From positions 682,001-746,000 of the forward strand of contig WBVU01000019.1 in the NCBI GenBank assembly GCA_009192285.1: DNA of 64,000 nt, written 5' to 3'. Within the stretch, counting starts at the first letter, position 1, and each line of letters opens with the position of its first letter. The stretch comes from Morchella semilibera (taxonomy: Eukaryota; Ascomycota; Pezizomycetes; Pezizales; Morchellaceae). Below the pieces are notes generated by a model. It did no database searches. It saw only the letters and a program-made list of their open reading frames with translations, and was not told the DNA's origin. The translations under genes and the position numbers were made by a program. Positions 1 through 10,750 of the stretch are shown here, piece after piece.

Positions 1-1
1 G

Positions 2-436
2 CGAGAGGAAACAGACGAGTATGACATTGAGAGTGTATTGATACAAGTTATGGGAGATGAGTTTCAGGTAAACTTGGAGGACGATTCGGCGTGGGGGGTA
101 AAGATATATAAATGTTATCCGATGGATTTACCGTGACTGACTTTTTGATAGATCGCCCAGAAATTGGTTTCTCTGCGCAAGGAGATATTAGAGGGGAACT
201 TTTCCACCGTAAACGAATTACACGCCAACTTCCTCTCGAAGCCAAGGAACCAACGTCTAGAAGTTCCACTAGTAACGGAGGTTTCAGAAGAGCCTGGCTC
301 AAGTGAAGATGAGGCGGATAGCGATGAAGAAATGTCTGAGGCTCCTCCTACTGGACCTTCGGAGCCCAGACAAAGAATGGAGCCGGTGATTGATGAGGAT
401 GGGTTTGAGTTAGTACAAAAGCGGGGAAGGAAATAA
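2..436 (+). CDS. TSR2: Pre-rRNA-processing protein TSR2 (C-terminal part, 5' end outside window)
   Basis: Tsr2 is a chaperone-type factor that escorts ribosomal protein eS26 and is needed for late 20S pre-rRNA processing. Two exons are visible: 2-97 and 152-436, joined across a 54-bp intron (98-151, GTAAAG...TAG). The joined reading frame gives an acidic helix ending DDSAWG, then IAQKLVSLRKEILEGNF, an acidic Glu/Asp/Ser stretch, and the typical tail DEDGFELVQ followed by RGRK. The N-terminal WGG domain lies left of the window. The intron placement restores the family sequence exactly, so I am confident of the family. The gene ends about 255 bp before the start of the next gene on the same strand. 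Confidence 0.88.
98..151 (+). other. Intron in TSR2
   Basis: GTAAAG donor and TTGATAG acceptor. It holds stop codons in the coding frame, and its removal joins GCG TGG GGG to ATC GCC CAG. Confidence 0.8.
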
Positions 437-551
437 TGCGTAGAAATAATATGTAAAAAAAAAAGAAAAAAGAAAAAAATACCAACACGATTTCCTTAAG
501 AGATCGGGCATTGTCTGTCCAGAAAAGCAAGTTTGTAAATAAGATGATACT

Positions 552-559
552 TACATGTA
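552..559. promoter_or_regulatory. TACATGTA palindrome, TSR2-YRB30 gap
   Basis: Perfect 8-bp palindrome, 134 bp upstream of the YRB30 start codon. See the finding on this motif. Confidence 0.4.
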
Positions 560-692
560 GCGCCCAGAAGGTTACTTTCACACCCCACCACCCCACCTTA
601 TGGACCATGACATCGGGAAAAAAAAACAACACGTCCCCCACTACCTACAACAATCATTACCTAACTAAACCGTAGAGCATAAGGACACGACT

Positions 693-2964
693 ATGGACTT
701 TTTCCTCACGAAAGTATCGCAGCAAGCAGGTGTGTTATCTTTGTTCTTATTAGATTCTCCTAAAGAATACTGACAAATTCTCCTTACAAAGTTTCCTTTG
801 CCATCAGGTGATTGATTTCTCATATCTCACCGTCATGCAAGATCTCTAACTCACGCGTTTAGGTCGGGAATTACAGTAACAACTACATTTGCATATCATC
901 AGATCGGACGGTACATCGCTGTGAGTGAACACATACCCTCTGAATTAATCACCCACATATCTATGCTTATACTAAGATGTTGTAGTCAACCAAAGGAAAA
1001 GACCGACAAGAATTGCTTTCACTTAAGGAACGGTTGCAAACAAAGATTGATGTGCGTAGCTATTTAGTATTCACTATACTCCTAGAGCGGATTCTCTGAC
1101 TATTAATTCAAGATCATTTCACCAGCTATCGATTTAGTGGAAATCATGTAAGCTTTGAACTTGCCTTACTCCCTACAAAAGTCTAATTTGTATCACTTGG
1201 TAGCTCAGCTAGAGGGAATACCTCTCTTGAAAGCGCCTTGACACTAACAAAGGCAATACGTCATGATATCGAATTTCTTGGTGTACGATTATCCAATCTC
1301 TCGGATGAAGGTGGTGGTAGGAGGCGGCCAAAAGGACAAGACGAAATCAAAGCGGTTGTGCAAGATATCAAAGAATTACTCGGAAAAATAGAAGATGTGT
1401 GTTTCACTAGATGGTTTATCGAAGGCTTAATTATGATCTCAAGCTAATGTACTGTCTTATAAAGGCCGTCCCGTTTATTAGCTTAGCTGTCACAACATCT
1501 GGAGTGGAATTATCCTCCAATTTACCCCACAATGTTTCACCATCCAGACTACTCCAGGCGTCCACTTTACTTACTGCTGGTGACACAGCTTATGCTATCA
1601 GGCCTTTTAATTCTGCACAGATAGGCACGACGTTTACCCTAAGCCTTTATATGCTTTTTGCTGGCCACTCACATCGGGAAGAGCATATTTCTGCTAGAGA
1701 CCTTACATGGAAAGAGGTTATTTACAAATGCAGAGTAAAATTACAGAGGATTCCAGTAGTTCATGATGAAGGTGATGACGGCTATAGTCCAAAACACATG
1801 AATGCTCGAGCCAAAATCGATGAGTACTACTATGAATTATGTCTCATTGAAGACTTGGATGACGGACGAGTTCACGAATTGGAGGAGCTAGGACAACAAC
1901 CAGGGTCTTTTGAAGACGTTTCAAACGCTGGACTGAGGACACGAATTCCGGTTCATGAGATCTCAAAGCTTTTCTATACAAATTCCGGTACACTTCTCGG
2001 TATAGAAGACTCTAATTCTCCTGTTCTTCTAATAAAGCGGCACATCGGTGCCCCCCATCCGCGTAAGCTCATGGACAAGATTCAAGCATATCACAATGAG
2101 TGCGAAGACAGCGAAGGGGAAGAGAATGATGGAGGGTATGCCCTAGATACGGGCGAAGGTGGACCAACTCGGGCTGAGGATGGCCCAATACTTCCTGAAG
2201 AATATGAACTACCACGGAATCTTGACCCTGAATGGCTTGCATTTGAGATCTTCACAGGATCTAATGATGAAGCTGGTGCCGAGGAAAACAGTTCCTCTGA
2301 ATACGACTCTGAAGAGGATGTATCGGAACAAAATGCATCTACTCCTCCGACACAACACCCTTGCGTGAGGTCTGTCGTCGCTACTTCATCTCAGGGGGGT
2401 TCGGATATCGGCCTTGGTTACACCGCTCCGTCTCGTCCCTATAACTCGCAAAATGTTAGGTCTAATCTTTCTGTCCTTGAGTGCCTTCTGCGTTTGACCG
2501 CGCTACAAAACTACCAACAAACGTCGCACTTAACGGTACACGATGAACTCCTGAATCTTTTCCTTTCAGACCACACCTTATCAGGGTCTAGAGAAAATGG
2601 GCAATTGGAACGAGACAACGCTCGGGGCAGAATTGGCTTTGACCCATTTAGTTCGCCGGAAGATAAAAAACAAGTATCGGCAAATACAGATAAGGGTTCC
2701 AAGTTTGAGGGTGCCCAACCTGGCAGGACCCCTCCGAGAAAAGGGATTCATGAAATGCATATAGGCAGAGGAGTAGGATTTAAGGTGCTTCCAGGCACTC
2801 CTCGAAGAGATACAGAATCTCCTACTACCCCAAGCTCTGATGGGAAAACCAGAGCATTCGTTGCTTCTAACATTACCTCACTAAAGTCGGAGTCTTGGAC
2901 TCCTGAACAGCAGCTAAACACCTTGTTTGATCATTCCTACATCTCAAGACCAATTCCAAAGTGA
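693..2964 (+). CDS. YRB30: RanGTP-binding protein, Yrb30-like
   Basis: Fungal RanGTP-binding protein family (Yrb30), which binds Gsp1-GTP and modulates Ran-dependent nuclear transport. I assemble seven exons: 693-729, 792-807 (16 nt), 863-920, 986-1051, 1113-1147, 1204-1396 and 1465-2964, giving 634 residues. The N-terminus reads MDFFLTKVSQQAVSFAIRSG. Conserved blocks include IISPAID, SLESALTLTKAIRHDI, VTTSGVELSS, SPSRLLQAS, TWKEVIYKCRVKL, an acidic EDLDDGR segment and SPVLLIKRHIG. The C-terminal third is low-complexity, acidic and Ser/Thr-rich, as is usual here. All introns carry GT/AG ends and all phases agree. The small 5' exons are inferred from family conservation, so they are the least certain part. 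Confidence 0.88.
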
Positions 2965-3046
2965 AATCTTATAAGGAGTCTAGTGTTGCTAGGGTTGGGG
3001 ATAATAATCTGTAAAATTATATTACTATATAAGCATATGTATACAC

Positions 3047-3054
3047 TACATGTA
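3047..3054. promoter_or_regulatory. TACATGTA palindrome, 3' of YRB30
   Basis: Extends to the 10-bp palindrome CTACATGTAG. It lies 83 bp after the YRB30 stop codon. Confidence 0.4.
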
Positions 3055-3250
3055 GTTTTCTTTTGTTCGCGCTGCGAGCAGGGTGGCCGTTCTAAACTTA
3101 ACTTCGCTTTAATCCAATAGTCACTTTTGTGCTGCTTGTGATGTTAGCCTGGGTGGGGTGCATAGAAGGGGATAATTTCGTCTGGCCGGGTATAAATGAC
3201 TTTGAACTACATATTCTACATCCGTACATTACATATCAAAGGCCCGTAGG

Positions 3251-3264
3251 TACATGTACATGTA
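3251..3264. promoter_or_regulatory. Two overlapping TACATGTA palindromes
   Basis: TACATGTACATGTA contains two overlapping copies (3251-3258 and 3257-3264). Confidence 0.4.
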
Positions 3265-4441
3265 GGTTTAGGTTCTACTGTGCGAAAAAAGAAAGGTCGT
3301 TTAGCTTATAGGAATTGCGGTAGGTTCTGTCTCCGTAATAAATGCATCCCCTGTGGTGGCCATTCGCACGTCTGTGTTAAAATCCACGAGGTATCAAATC
3401 TGGGCTATAAAGAGGCTATTGTGGATTTTTGTTTTCGTAGATTGGCGATAAAGTACAGCCACGTCAGACAACTTACCCACATTAATGATTTGAACTTTGG
3501 ACTCTCTGAATAACCACCAAGCCTGTACTAACGAGGATTTGGGAGTAAGTAAAATAGACTTTATTAAAAATACATATCTGGAGTACTTGCCAGCGTTTTC
3601 TTTGACAACTAACGTGCAAGATGGACCTAGCAATTAGGGTCTGACATGTATTTCTCTTAAAATTAGGAAATACCTCTCTTTCTGCTGGTCAGGGAACTCC
3701 GTTCTGGTGTCTGTTCGGGTTAGGCTTTAGCATAAAATACAACTTGAATGAACAGGAACCTACTTGCAAGGAAAGAATTGGAGAGGGAACAAGACAATAA
3801 ATATAATTTACTCTCCCTATAAAGGTATACTCTATAAAAATACGCTTAGTATATCTTCTAGCTTTTTAGTGTATTACCCTTATAGAATAAGTAATTTTTC
3901 ACCGAAAGTTAGAACCTACTACCAGCAAAAAGTTAACCTTTCACTCTACCGCCTTTAATATTATATGAATTGTTTTATTGGGCTATATATAGTACTAGGA
4001 CATAAATTTTGGTAGATTACACCTTTTACAGCCAAAGTAGCCGTGTTTAGCGATCTAAACCAACCACTCAGTGTTGTGCAAGAAATTCTATCACTTAAGA
4101 AGACATTAGAAATTATCTCAAGATGGAGCTCAGAGAATTCTAGAATTTTGAGCCCACTTTCCAGGTGTGTGTGATGTGTTTTTCAAGATGGTCTTTCAAG
4201 GATTTCTGATTTTGTATGGTGTTCCCATACAAATTTTGTGTTGCAACGGCCATCAAAAACTACCAAAACTTCTGTACCCCGACTGTATTTTATAAAAAGG
4301 CTGGAAACTATCAGAACTATATAATGTACAGTGACAGGTGATAAGTGATAGAGCACAGTAGTGCCTATTTTGGTCGAACGCCACCAACATTTGGTGTTTG
4401 TAGTCTTAAAGCGTTCCATCATTTATTAGCAGTGGTTGCAG

Positions 4442-4549
4442 CATCAGCAAAACTTCATTTGTCTCCTCATGTTTCCTGAGCCTCAGGAGACTCTCAGGAG
4501 ACCTGGGAGACTTTTGAGAGACTCCAGTCATATGTTGAATTAGCTGATG
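4442..4549 (-). repeat. 137-bp MITE family, diverged 108-bp copy
   Basis: Starts CATCAGCAA and ends AGCTGATG, with TCTCCTGA/TCAGGAGA cores inside. Flanking dinucleotides differ (AG/TG), so this is an older copy without an intact target duplication. Confidence 0.8.
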
Positions 4550-4790
4550 TGGGGAGTTGGATACCTGATAAGGGAATGTCCCCATTTGCTCTCAGAAAGA
4601 GCACTATTAAGGGAGGAGCGTTGTGAGAATCAAACAAGGAAATGGAGGAGGAGATGGTGTCAGATGAAGAAGAAGCAAAAGATTTGTCTTTGGCTCAAGC
4701 GGCCTAGTCCAAGGACCTTTATGGATTTTTCCTAAAATGTCTATTTCCACATTTTCAGTATCAGAAAAAGACATGGATGAGAATCAATTG

Positions 4791-5425
4791 TGTGACGGAG
4801 TAACCCTGCGCAAAGTAGAAGATGACAAGGATGACGCAGAAGGACTCAAGGAGCACAGCTAGTGTGACTGGAACACCGACGAAGACAGGAACTACACCGG
4901 GCAGACACAAGCATAGGCACTGGCGGAGGCAAAGGCAAAGGCAGAGGCAAAAAGGCGCAGAGCAGAGAAAGTGAGGACCGGATTGATCTCAACGAGAATG
5001 ATGAGAGGTACTATGGGCTTCCTCTACAGAGGACAGAATCTTGGGTGCGAGGGACTATGGCTTAAGTAGTAGGAGTATATTCCTATATACCGAGATAACA
5101 GGAAGACGAGACTGAGAAGAAAGAAAGAAAGAGAAGAACTAAAGGAAAAGTCTTCACCCGCTATTTAACACCCTCCTCCGTTAGTTATCTATGACTCATA
5201 CCTTTAACCATAGAACCTCATAGAAATCCATCGCAACCACACCTGGTATTTCTCCTCACCATCTTTTCTATTTACATTACCAATCCATCACGCCATCGAA
5301 CCTCCTAAAACACAATGACGACACCCTCTCCTCAGCACACCCCTTCCTTGCGTAGTATTACTTTAACAATCACAACAGCGCTTCGACTACCAAACTCTCG
5401 GAACCGATGCCAAGACGCCGGGACA
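4791..5425 (+). mobile_element. Solo LTR, family LTR-A (635 bp)
   Basis: Begins TGTGACGGAGTAACC and ends GCCGGGACA, with a perfect 5-bp target duplication AATTG (4786-4790 and 5426-5430). No internal retrotransposon DNA follows. The LTR carries a hexamer run (GGCAAA/GGCACA type) typical of this family. It sits inside decayed gypsy sequence whose protease remnant continues on its right. Confidence 0.9.
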
Positions 5426-6060
5426 AATTGATTGTAGTTTCTTCCAATTCTTGAAATACAAAATCTATTGTATCCACTTATACCTTGATTGATACTGGAG
5501 TATCGGGATATATATTCATAGATGAACACATTATGGGGCCTCCATAAATTAAAGATGATGAACTTGCAAATAATATAGAGGGAGATTGATATGATTGATG
5601 AGAAACTTATTAAGTAAGGCAAAATTACTCAGAAGATGGTCTTAGAGTTAGAAATTAACGGGCATCATTATGTCGTGAAATATACTGGCATGTCATAAAA
5701 CATTCTTAGTTTGTCAACAAGTTGGAGCATTATCCAATTGTTATAAGGATCTCATGGATGTGGAAATATGGAGTCTTGATCGATACTGGGAGAAATGAGA
5801 TTTGCTTCCAATCACAACTCTGTCTTGAATACTGCCTAGCCAACTCCAAACTTGTTTGAACAAAGAGAATAACCATACAAGCTCCGGAAAAATCAGTTAC
5901 CCACATATCAGTGTTTACTCCTCATTCGTTTAAACGATTAATTTAGGATCTCACAAGTCAACTATATTCTGTTATGCTATGTGCAATCAATATAATACTT
6001 GAGACTCCTGCCAACCTCAAAAAAATAATTTCAATTAACTATCAAAGGTTTCGTGTCTCA
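5426..6060 (+). pseudogene. Decayed gypsy protease (retropepsin) remnant
   Basis: Translated in shifting frames, this AT-rich stretch retains LIDTGVSG (catalytic DTG near 5491), a segment reading EIDMIDEKLIK then MVLELEINGH, and later pieces matching the protease/linker region of the better-kept element at 50106-50627. Many codons are stops, mostly explained by C-to-T or G-to-A changes, so it cannot encode a protein. It appears to be the target into which the solo LTR on its left inserted. Confidence 0.65.
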
Positions 6061-6099
6061 GCGTTTTGATGTTCTCGGCAGCTTCCTTCCTGTCAACAG

Positions 6100-6534
6100 G
6101 GTAATGGTTAGCGAATATAGATGATGATGAGATGATAAATTCGTAATTGCACTCTAGGAGGTTCGGTTGCATGAATTATTGGTAATAGAATTCGAGAAGT
6201 GGTAGAGACAAATAAAACACATGGTAACCACTGGTTTCGATGCATAGCCTGATTAATATATGATTTATACTTGACTGATGAAGGAGGATGTTAAATAACT
6301 GGTAAAGATGTGTTCTTTAGTATTTTCTTTCTTTTCTCTTTGTCTGGTCTTCCTGTTATTTTGGTATATAGGAATATACTCCTATTCATAGCCATAGCTA
6401 CCTCGTCTCCAAACTCACCTTCACAAAAGATGACTCAATATTTTCCCCCTATCCTCACCCTAGGTTCTTACCTGGTCGTCACTTTCCCTCTGTTCTTGTT
6501 TTCCTCTTCGTCTTTGACTTCACCGCTGCCTTGC
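6100..6534 (-). mobile_element. Degenerate LTR-A fragment, reverse orientation
   Basis: Weak but continuous similarity to the reverse complement of LTR-A (GAGGTTCG..., GGAGGATGTTAAATA, TCTTTCTTTTCTC..., TTCCTGTTAT). Its right end is cut by the forward LTR-A copy at 6535. The left boundary is approximate. Confidence 0.6.
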
Positions 6535-7169
6535 TGTGACGGAGTAGCCCGACGCAAAGTAGAAGATGACAATGATGACGCAGAAGCACTCGAGAAGCAC
6601 AGCCAGCGTGATGAGGACGCTGATGAAGACGGAAACAAGTTGAACACCGGGCAGGCACAAGCACAGGCACCGGCAAAGGCAAATGCAAGGGCAAAGGCAC
6701 AAGAGTACAGAGCAGAGAAAGTGAGGACCAGATGGACCTCAACGAGAACGATGAAAGATACTATGGTTTTCCTCCTCAGAGGACAGGATCTTGGGTACGA
6801 GAGACTATGGCTTGAGGATAGGAGTTAATTCCTATGTACCGAGATAACAGGAAGACGAGACAGAGAGAAAAGAAAGAAAGAACTAAAGAAAACATCTAAC
6901 CTCGCTATTTAACACTACTCCTCCACCAGTCCGCTATGACTTAAACATCAGTTCATAGAAACCCACAGAAGCCCATCGCACCCACACCTTGTATTCCTCC
7001 CCACCATATCCGCTAATTATATTACAAATCCATCACGCCATCAAACCTCCTAGAACCCAATGACGACAACCTCCCTTAGCACACCTCCTCCTCGCTTAGC
7101 CATTCCTAAACAATCACAACAGCGCTTTGACTACCGAACTCTCAGGACCGATGCCAAGACGCCGGGACA
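6535..7169 (+). mobile_element. Solo LTR, family LTR-A (635 bp)
   Basis: Begins TGTGACGGAGTAGCC and ends GCCGGGACA. The flanks CTTGC and ATCCC do not match, so no target duplication is left. It is followed at once by a second copy of the LTR 3' end. Confidence 0.85.
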
Positions 7170-7295
7170 ATCCCATAGAACCTAATGACGACACCTCTAC
7201 CTTGTCGCATCCCCACCTCGCTTAACATTCCTGCATTAATCACAATAGCGCTTCGACTACCGAACCCTCAGGACCGATGGTAAGACGCGAGGAAA
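7170..7295 (+). mobile_element. Truncated 3' end of LTR-A
   Basis: Repeats the LTR-A 3' portion (CCATAGAACCTAATGACGAC ... CGATGGTAAGACGCGAGGA) in tandem with the preceding solo LTR, with a degraded terminus. Confidence 0.65.
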
Positions 7296-7536
7296 CTTGT
7301 GTTGATGCTGTGACTCTTGATCTCGCATGTGTCATCATCTTCATTTATTGTTTAGTTCCACCTGGTTACTCTGCCATATCATCTATGAAAGTAGGTTTGG
7401 AGACAAAGTAACAATGGCAATTGATTGGAGTATTTTTCTATATACCAAGATGACAAGAAGGCAAGACAGAGGAAGAAGAAAGAAACAAGGTACTAAAAGA
7501 AACTAGCAGTGGGCCACCTCGCGACCGCGAGGGTGC

Positions 7537-7756
7537 CGGGTATGGTAGTGGGGTGAGTTTGGATGGGTTTGGTAGTGTGTGCATCAGCACGCTTTACCAT
7601 TTATGACTGGAGTCTCCTGAGTCTCCTGACAGTCTCCTGAGTCTCCTAAGACCTAAATAATCTCCTGAGACTTGTAAAATCTTGCTGATGTGGGTTTGAT
7701 AATGAGTGGATTTGGTACCAGATGGGTTTGGTAGCGAGTGGGTTTGGTAGCTAGTT
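7537..7756 (+). repeat. GGGTTTGGTAG minisatellite, interrupted by a MITE
   Basis: Imperfect tandem units of about 16 bp built on GGGTTTGGTAGYGAGT on both sides of the MITE at 7582-7690. No coding potential is seen. Confidence 0.7.
7582..7690 (+). repeat. MITE family, 109-bp short subfamily copy
   Basis: CATCAGCAC ... TTGCTGATG with 2-bp duplication TG on both sides. The internal sequence differs from the 137-bp form but matches the copy at 17505-17613 closely. Confidence 0.85.
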
Positions 7757-7895
7757 TTGCTACACACGCACAAAGGATTGAGTGATTGCAAAAATAGTAC
7801 AGACGGTTGCAAAAATTCCTTTGGCATTTGCAGAGATAATTTGAAGACCCAGAAAACAGAGATAAATAGGGCCAGAATTTCCGCATTTTTTTAAA

Positions 7896-8232
7896 TTGAA
7901 TTATCATCCAGACATTTGCTTCTTCCACACATTGCCTACTCTTAGAATTTCCAGGTTCTTTTCAATCATATCCTCTCCTGCCCCTGAAGTTCCTACCTCT
8001 GCTCTTGTTGCTCCTAATGTAGCCCAGAAAAGACCCCCCACCATGCCTGTTGCCAAGACTCAGGCTGCTGGGACTATCAAGTCCCTAGTTCCCTTAAAAG
8101 AGCCTAGTTCTGCTTCTGAGGTAGAGATCATCCCTAAGCTCAATAAAGGCAAGTAGCCTGCCGAGGTTGCCAAGACTGGTAAGGGGAAATCTGCCCAATC
8201 TAGTATAATTCAGCTGCAGAGACTTACTACTA
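7896..8232 (+). pseudogene. Pro/Ala/Lys-rich ORF fragment, unknown (possible gag remnant)
   Basis: A plus-strand frame reads a low-complexity Ser/Pro/Ala/Lys-rich peptide (SSPAPEVPTSALVAPNVAQ, then KPGK-like basic stretches), with a stop at 8154-8156 and readable sequence beyond it up to the LTR boundary at 8233. The composition resembles retroelement gag proteins, but I recognise no domain. It is cut on the right by a degenerate LTR-A. No function can be assigned. Confidence 0.3.
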
Positions 8233-8913
8233 TGTCCTGGCACCTTGGCATTGGTCCTGAGAGTTTGGTAGTCAAAGAGCTGTAGTGATTGATAAAGTAA
8301 TATTGAGCGAGGAGGGGATGAAATGAGTTTAGTTTATCTTTCTTACCAAGTGGGCCAATGGCTATTGGATGACTTTCTTGATGCTTTTTCCTGATACATG
8401 TCCTGATGACCCGATGGCATTATAGATTTGTAATATATGTAGAGAAGATGGTGAGGAGGAATACGAGGTGTGGTAGTCATAGGTTTTCTGTGAGATTCCA
8501 TGGATGGAGGTATGAGTCATAGCGGACTGGCGGAGGAGGATGTTAAATAGTATGGGAAGACTTTTCTTTTAGCTCTTTCATTCTTTTCTCTTCATCTCGT
8601 CTTCCTGTCAACTCGGTACATGGGAATATACTCTTATCTCTAGTCATAGCTCTCTTGACCCAGGGATCTGTCTTTAGTCACGAAGAAATCTACATTATCT
8701 ATCATCGTTTACGTTGAGGTCCATCTGGTCCTTACTCTCCCTGCTCGTGTCCTCCTTTGCCTTTGCACTTGCCTTTACCCTCGCCGGTACCTCCACTTGT
8801 GCCTGCTTGGCCCCCTCCTTGTCTTCATCGATGTCCTTGTTGTCCTAACTGTAGTCCTCAAGTTCTTCTGTGTCATCATTGTCTTCTACTACCTTGAGTC
8901 CCAGTTAACCCCA
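8233..8913 (-). mobile_element. Degenerate LTR-A, reverse orientation
   Basis: Starts TGTCCTGGCACCTTGGCATT (complement of the LTR-A 3' end) and continues through the recognisable LTR order to about 8913. It is strongly mutated, and the right boundary is approximate. It abuts the 5' end of the LINE. Confidence 0.75.
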
Positions 8914-9181
8914 CCTCAGGAACTGATTTTTGAAAATAACTCAACAACCAACAGAGATATCATCAAACCGACTTCAGATCCATCATCTCCATCTCAACTT
9001 GCATCTAATCACCAACTCCTGAAATCACAGCTCTTCTTTTGCAGAAGTTGCTGTGAATTTCCGCTTTTTTTCTGCTATTTTTTACCCCACCTTGCTGCCA
9101 AGCCAGCCTCAAACAAAAACTCTGCCAAGCCGCCCTCACCCACCCCACCTAATTCCTAGCGCCACAGCCACTAGCTTCAAC

Positions 9182-10750
9182 ATGTCTGAAGGGGCTGAGC
9201 AATCCCTGCCAGGCATGCCGTCATCCCCTCCCCCTGCACAGTCAGAAGACAGGGATATGGGAGTTAGAGATGACTATAGCATAGCCATGGACAGAAGCGA
9301 ACCGGAGGACCATATGGAAGATCCTAGCAGTGATCCTCTAGCCTCTAATGGCCAACAACACAGAATTATACCAACTAAAAGAGTATTATTTCAATCTAAT
9401 GAAAATATTTCTGGAAAAAGACAGGCTCTACCAGGACGTTCTGGTCAGCCTATTTCGTTTGGATCCTCAAACTACATCAATCAACGACTATGGGACTGCG
9501 TTCAGACTCTCACATTGCAGAATACCGAAATCAAAGAACAGAATACCGAAATCAGAGAACAAAATCAACAGCTGATAACTCAGATTCAAGCATTACAGAC
9601 CCTTGTTAACTCAGTCCTTGCCGCCACAAACCAAAACAACAATGAAATGAAGGGCAGATTCGATGCAATGGCTAGATCTATGAAAGCTTCAGCAATACAG
9701 AAAAATATACCACAATCATCAGCCCAAAACGCCACATCAGGCCCGGCAAACTCCAAACCTCAACTCAGCAAGAGAGCTCAAGGAAAGCAACCAGTCCATT
9801 CGAATGAGCATGTTCAACCCGTTCAGCTACAAGAGAAACAAAAGAATACTTGGGCAACTGTGACTAGGAAGGGAACTAGGCAACAGGGCCAAATGCTCAA
9901 GACACCACTTCCACCAAAACTCCCAGTTACTAAAACTATTATTGTGACTAGGTCAATACCTAAGAATGAGGCACTCAACCTTGTCCAGCTCAAAAACACC
10001 ATCAACAGGGATCTCACTATAGCCAAAGCAGACCAAGCTATTCAGATAGGCGGAGCAAGTTGGAATCAGAGGGGGAATCTGATGCTCTTCAGCAAAAGAG
10101 CATTCACTGAAACTCAATTCGCTGATTAAAAAACGAACATTGAAAAAGCTATGAAGGAGGTTGATCCCTGTATTGTATCCATCGCAATGCAAGAGACATG
10201 GTTCAAGCTTGCGGTACAGGGCATTAATCTTGAACACTATCCTGACAACGCTCAGGGAATGGAAGACCTGAGAAGCGAAATCCACGAACTCAATACCGGA
10301 GTCACTCTAGCTACCACACCTAGGTATATGACGCACCCCGAAAAGAGAGTAGGAAAATCTCACAGCTCAGTTATGATTGCTGTCAGCAACAAGTCATCAT
10401 ACAATGCCATGCTCTCTAGGGGGATCCGAATCTTCGGACAAATACACAGAGCCACTGAGTACTATATATCAAGACCAACAGACCAATGCAAGAACTGTCA
10501 CAAATTTGGACACAACGGGCAGAGGTGCGCAACCAAGGACAGCCCTGCGTGCTCTATCTGTGCTGCCGGACATACCAGTCAAAACCATCTCTGCCCTCAA
10601 TGCAAGGTTCAGAGCAAAAGCTGTCCTCCTTTCCCACCAAAATGCGCCAATTGCGAAGGACAACACCCAGCCTATGATCCTTCATGCCCTGTCAGAAACT
10701 CTATCATCCAACGCCTCAACAATGAAGACAATGAACAGGAGATGCTATGA
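9182..10750 (+). pseudogene. LINE ORF1 (gag-like, zinc knuckles), one nonsense codon
   Basis: Starts at ATG 9182 (MSEGAEQSLPGM) and stays in one frame to TGA 10748-10750, 522 residues, broken by TAA at 10127-10129. After an acidic N-terminus comes a coiled-coil-like Gln/Asn stretch (IKEQNTEIREQNQQL), a basic middle, and three zinc-knuckle-like motifs (CKNCHKFGHNGQRC, CSICAAGH...CPQC, CANCEGQHPAYDPSC) near residues 440-510. ORF1 proteins of this kind bind element RNA. Its stop codon overlaps the ORF2 start in an ATGA arrangement. Confidence 0.88.

Larger units (their letters stand above)
2965..4441. other. AT-rich gene-free spacer
   Basis: No protein family is recognisable on either strand; the ORFs are short and overlapping. 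It holds three TACATGTA palindromes near 3047-3264 and AT-rich DNA with many in-frame stops. The right part (from about 4.4 kb) borders a MITE copy and decayed retroelement DNA. Confidence 0.5.

Noticed and set aside
6479-6828. Plus- and minus-strand ORFs rich in Ala/Gln or Leu/Pro/Cys
   Set aside because: They are frames through the LTR-A hexamer repeat, repeated in every copy.
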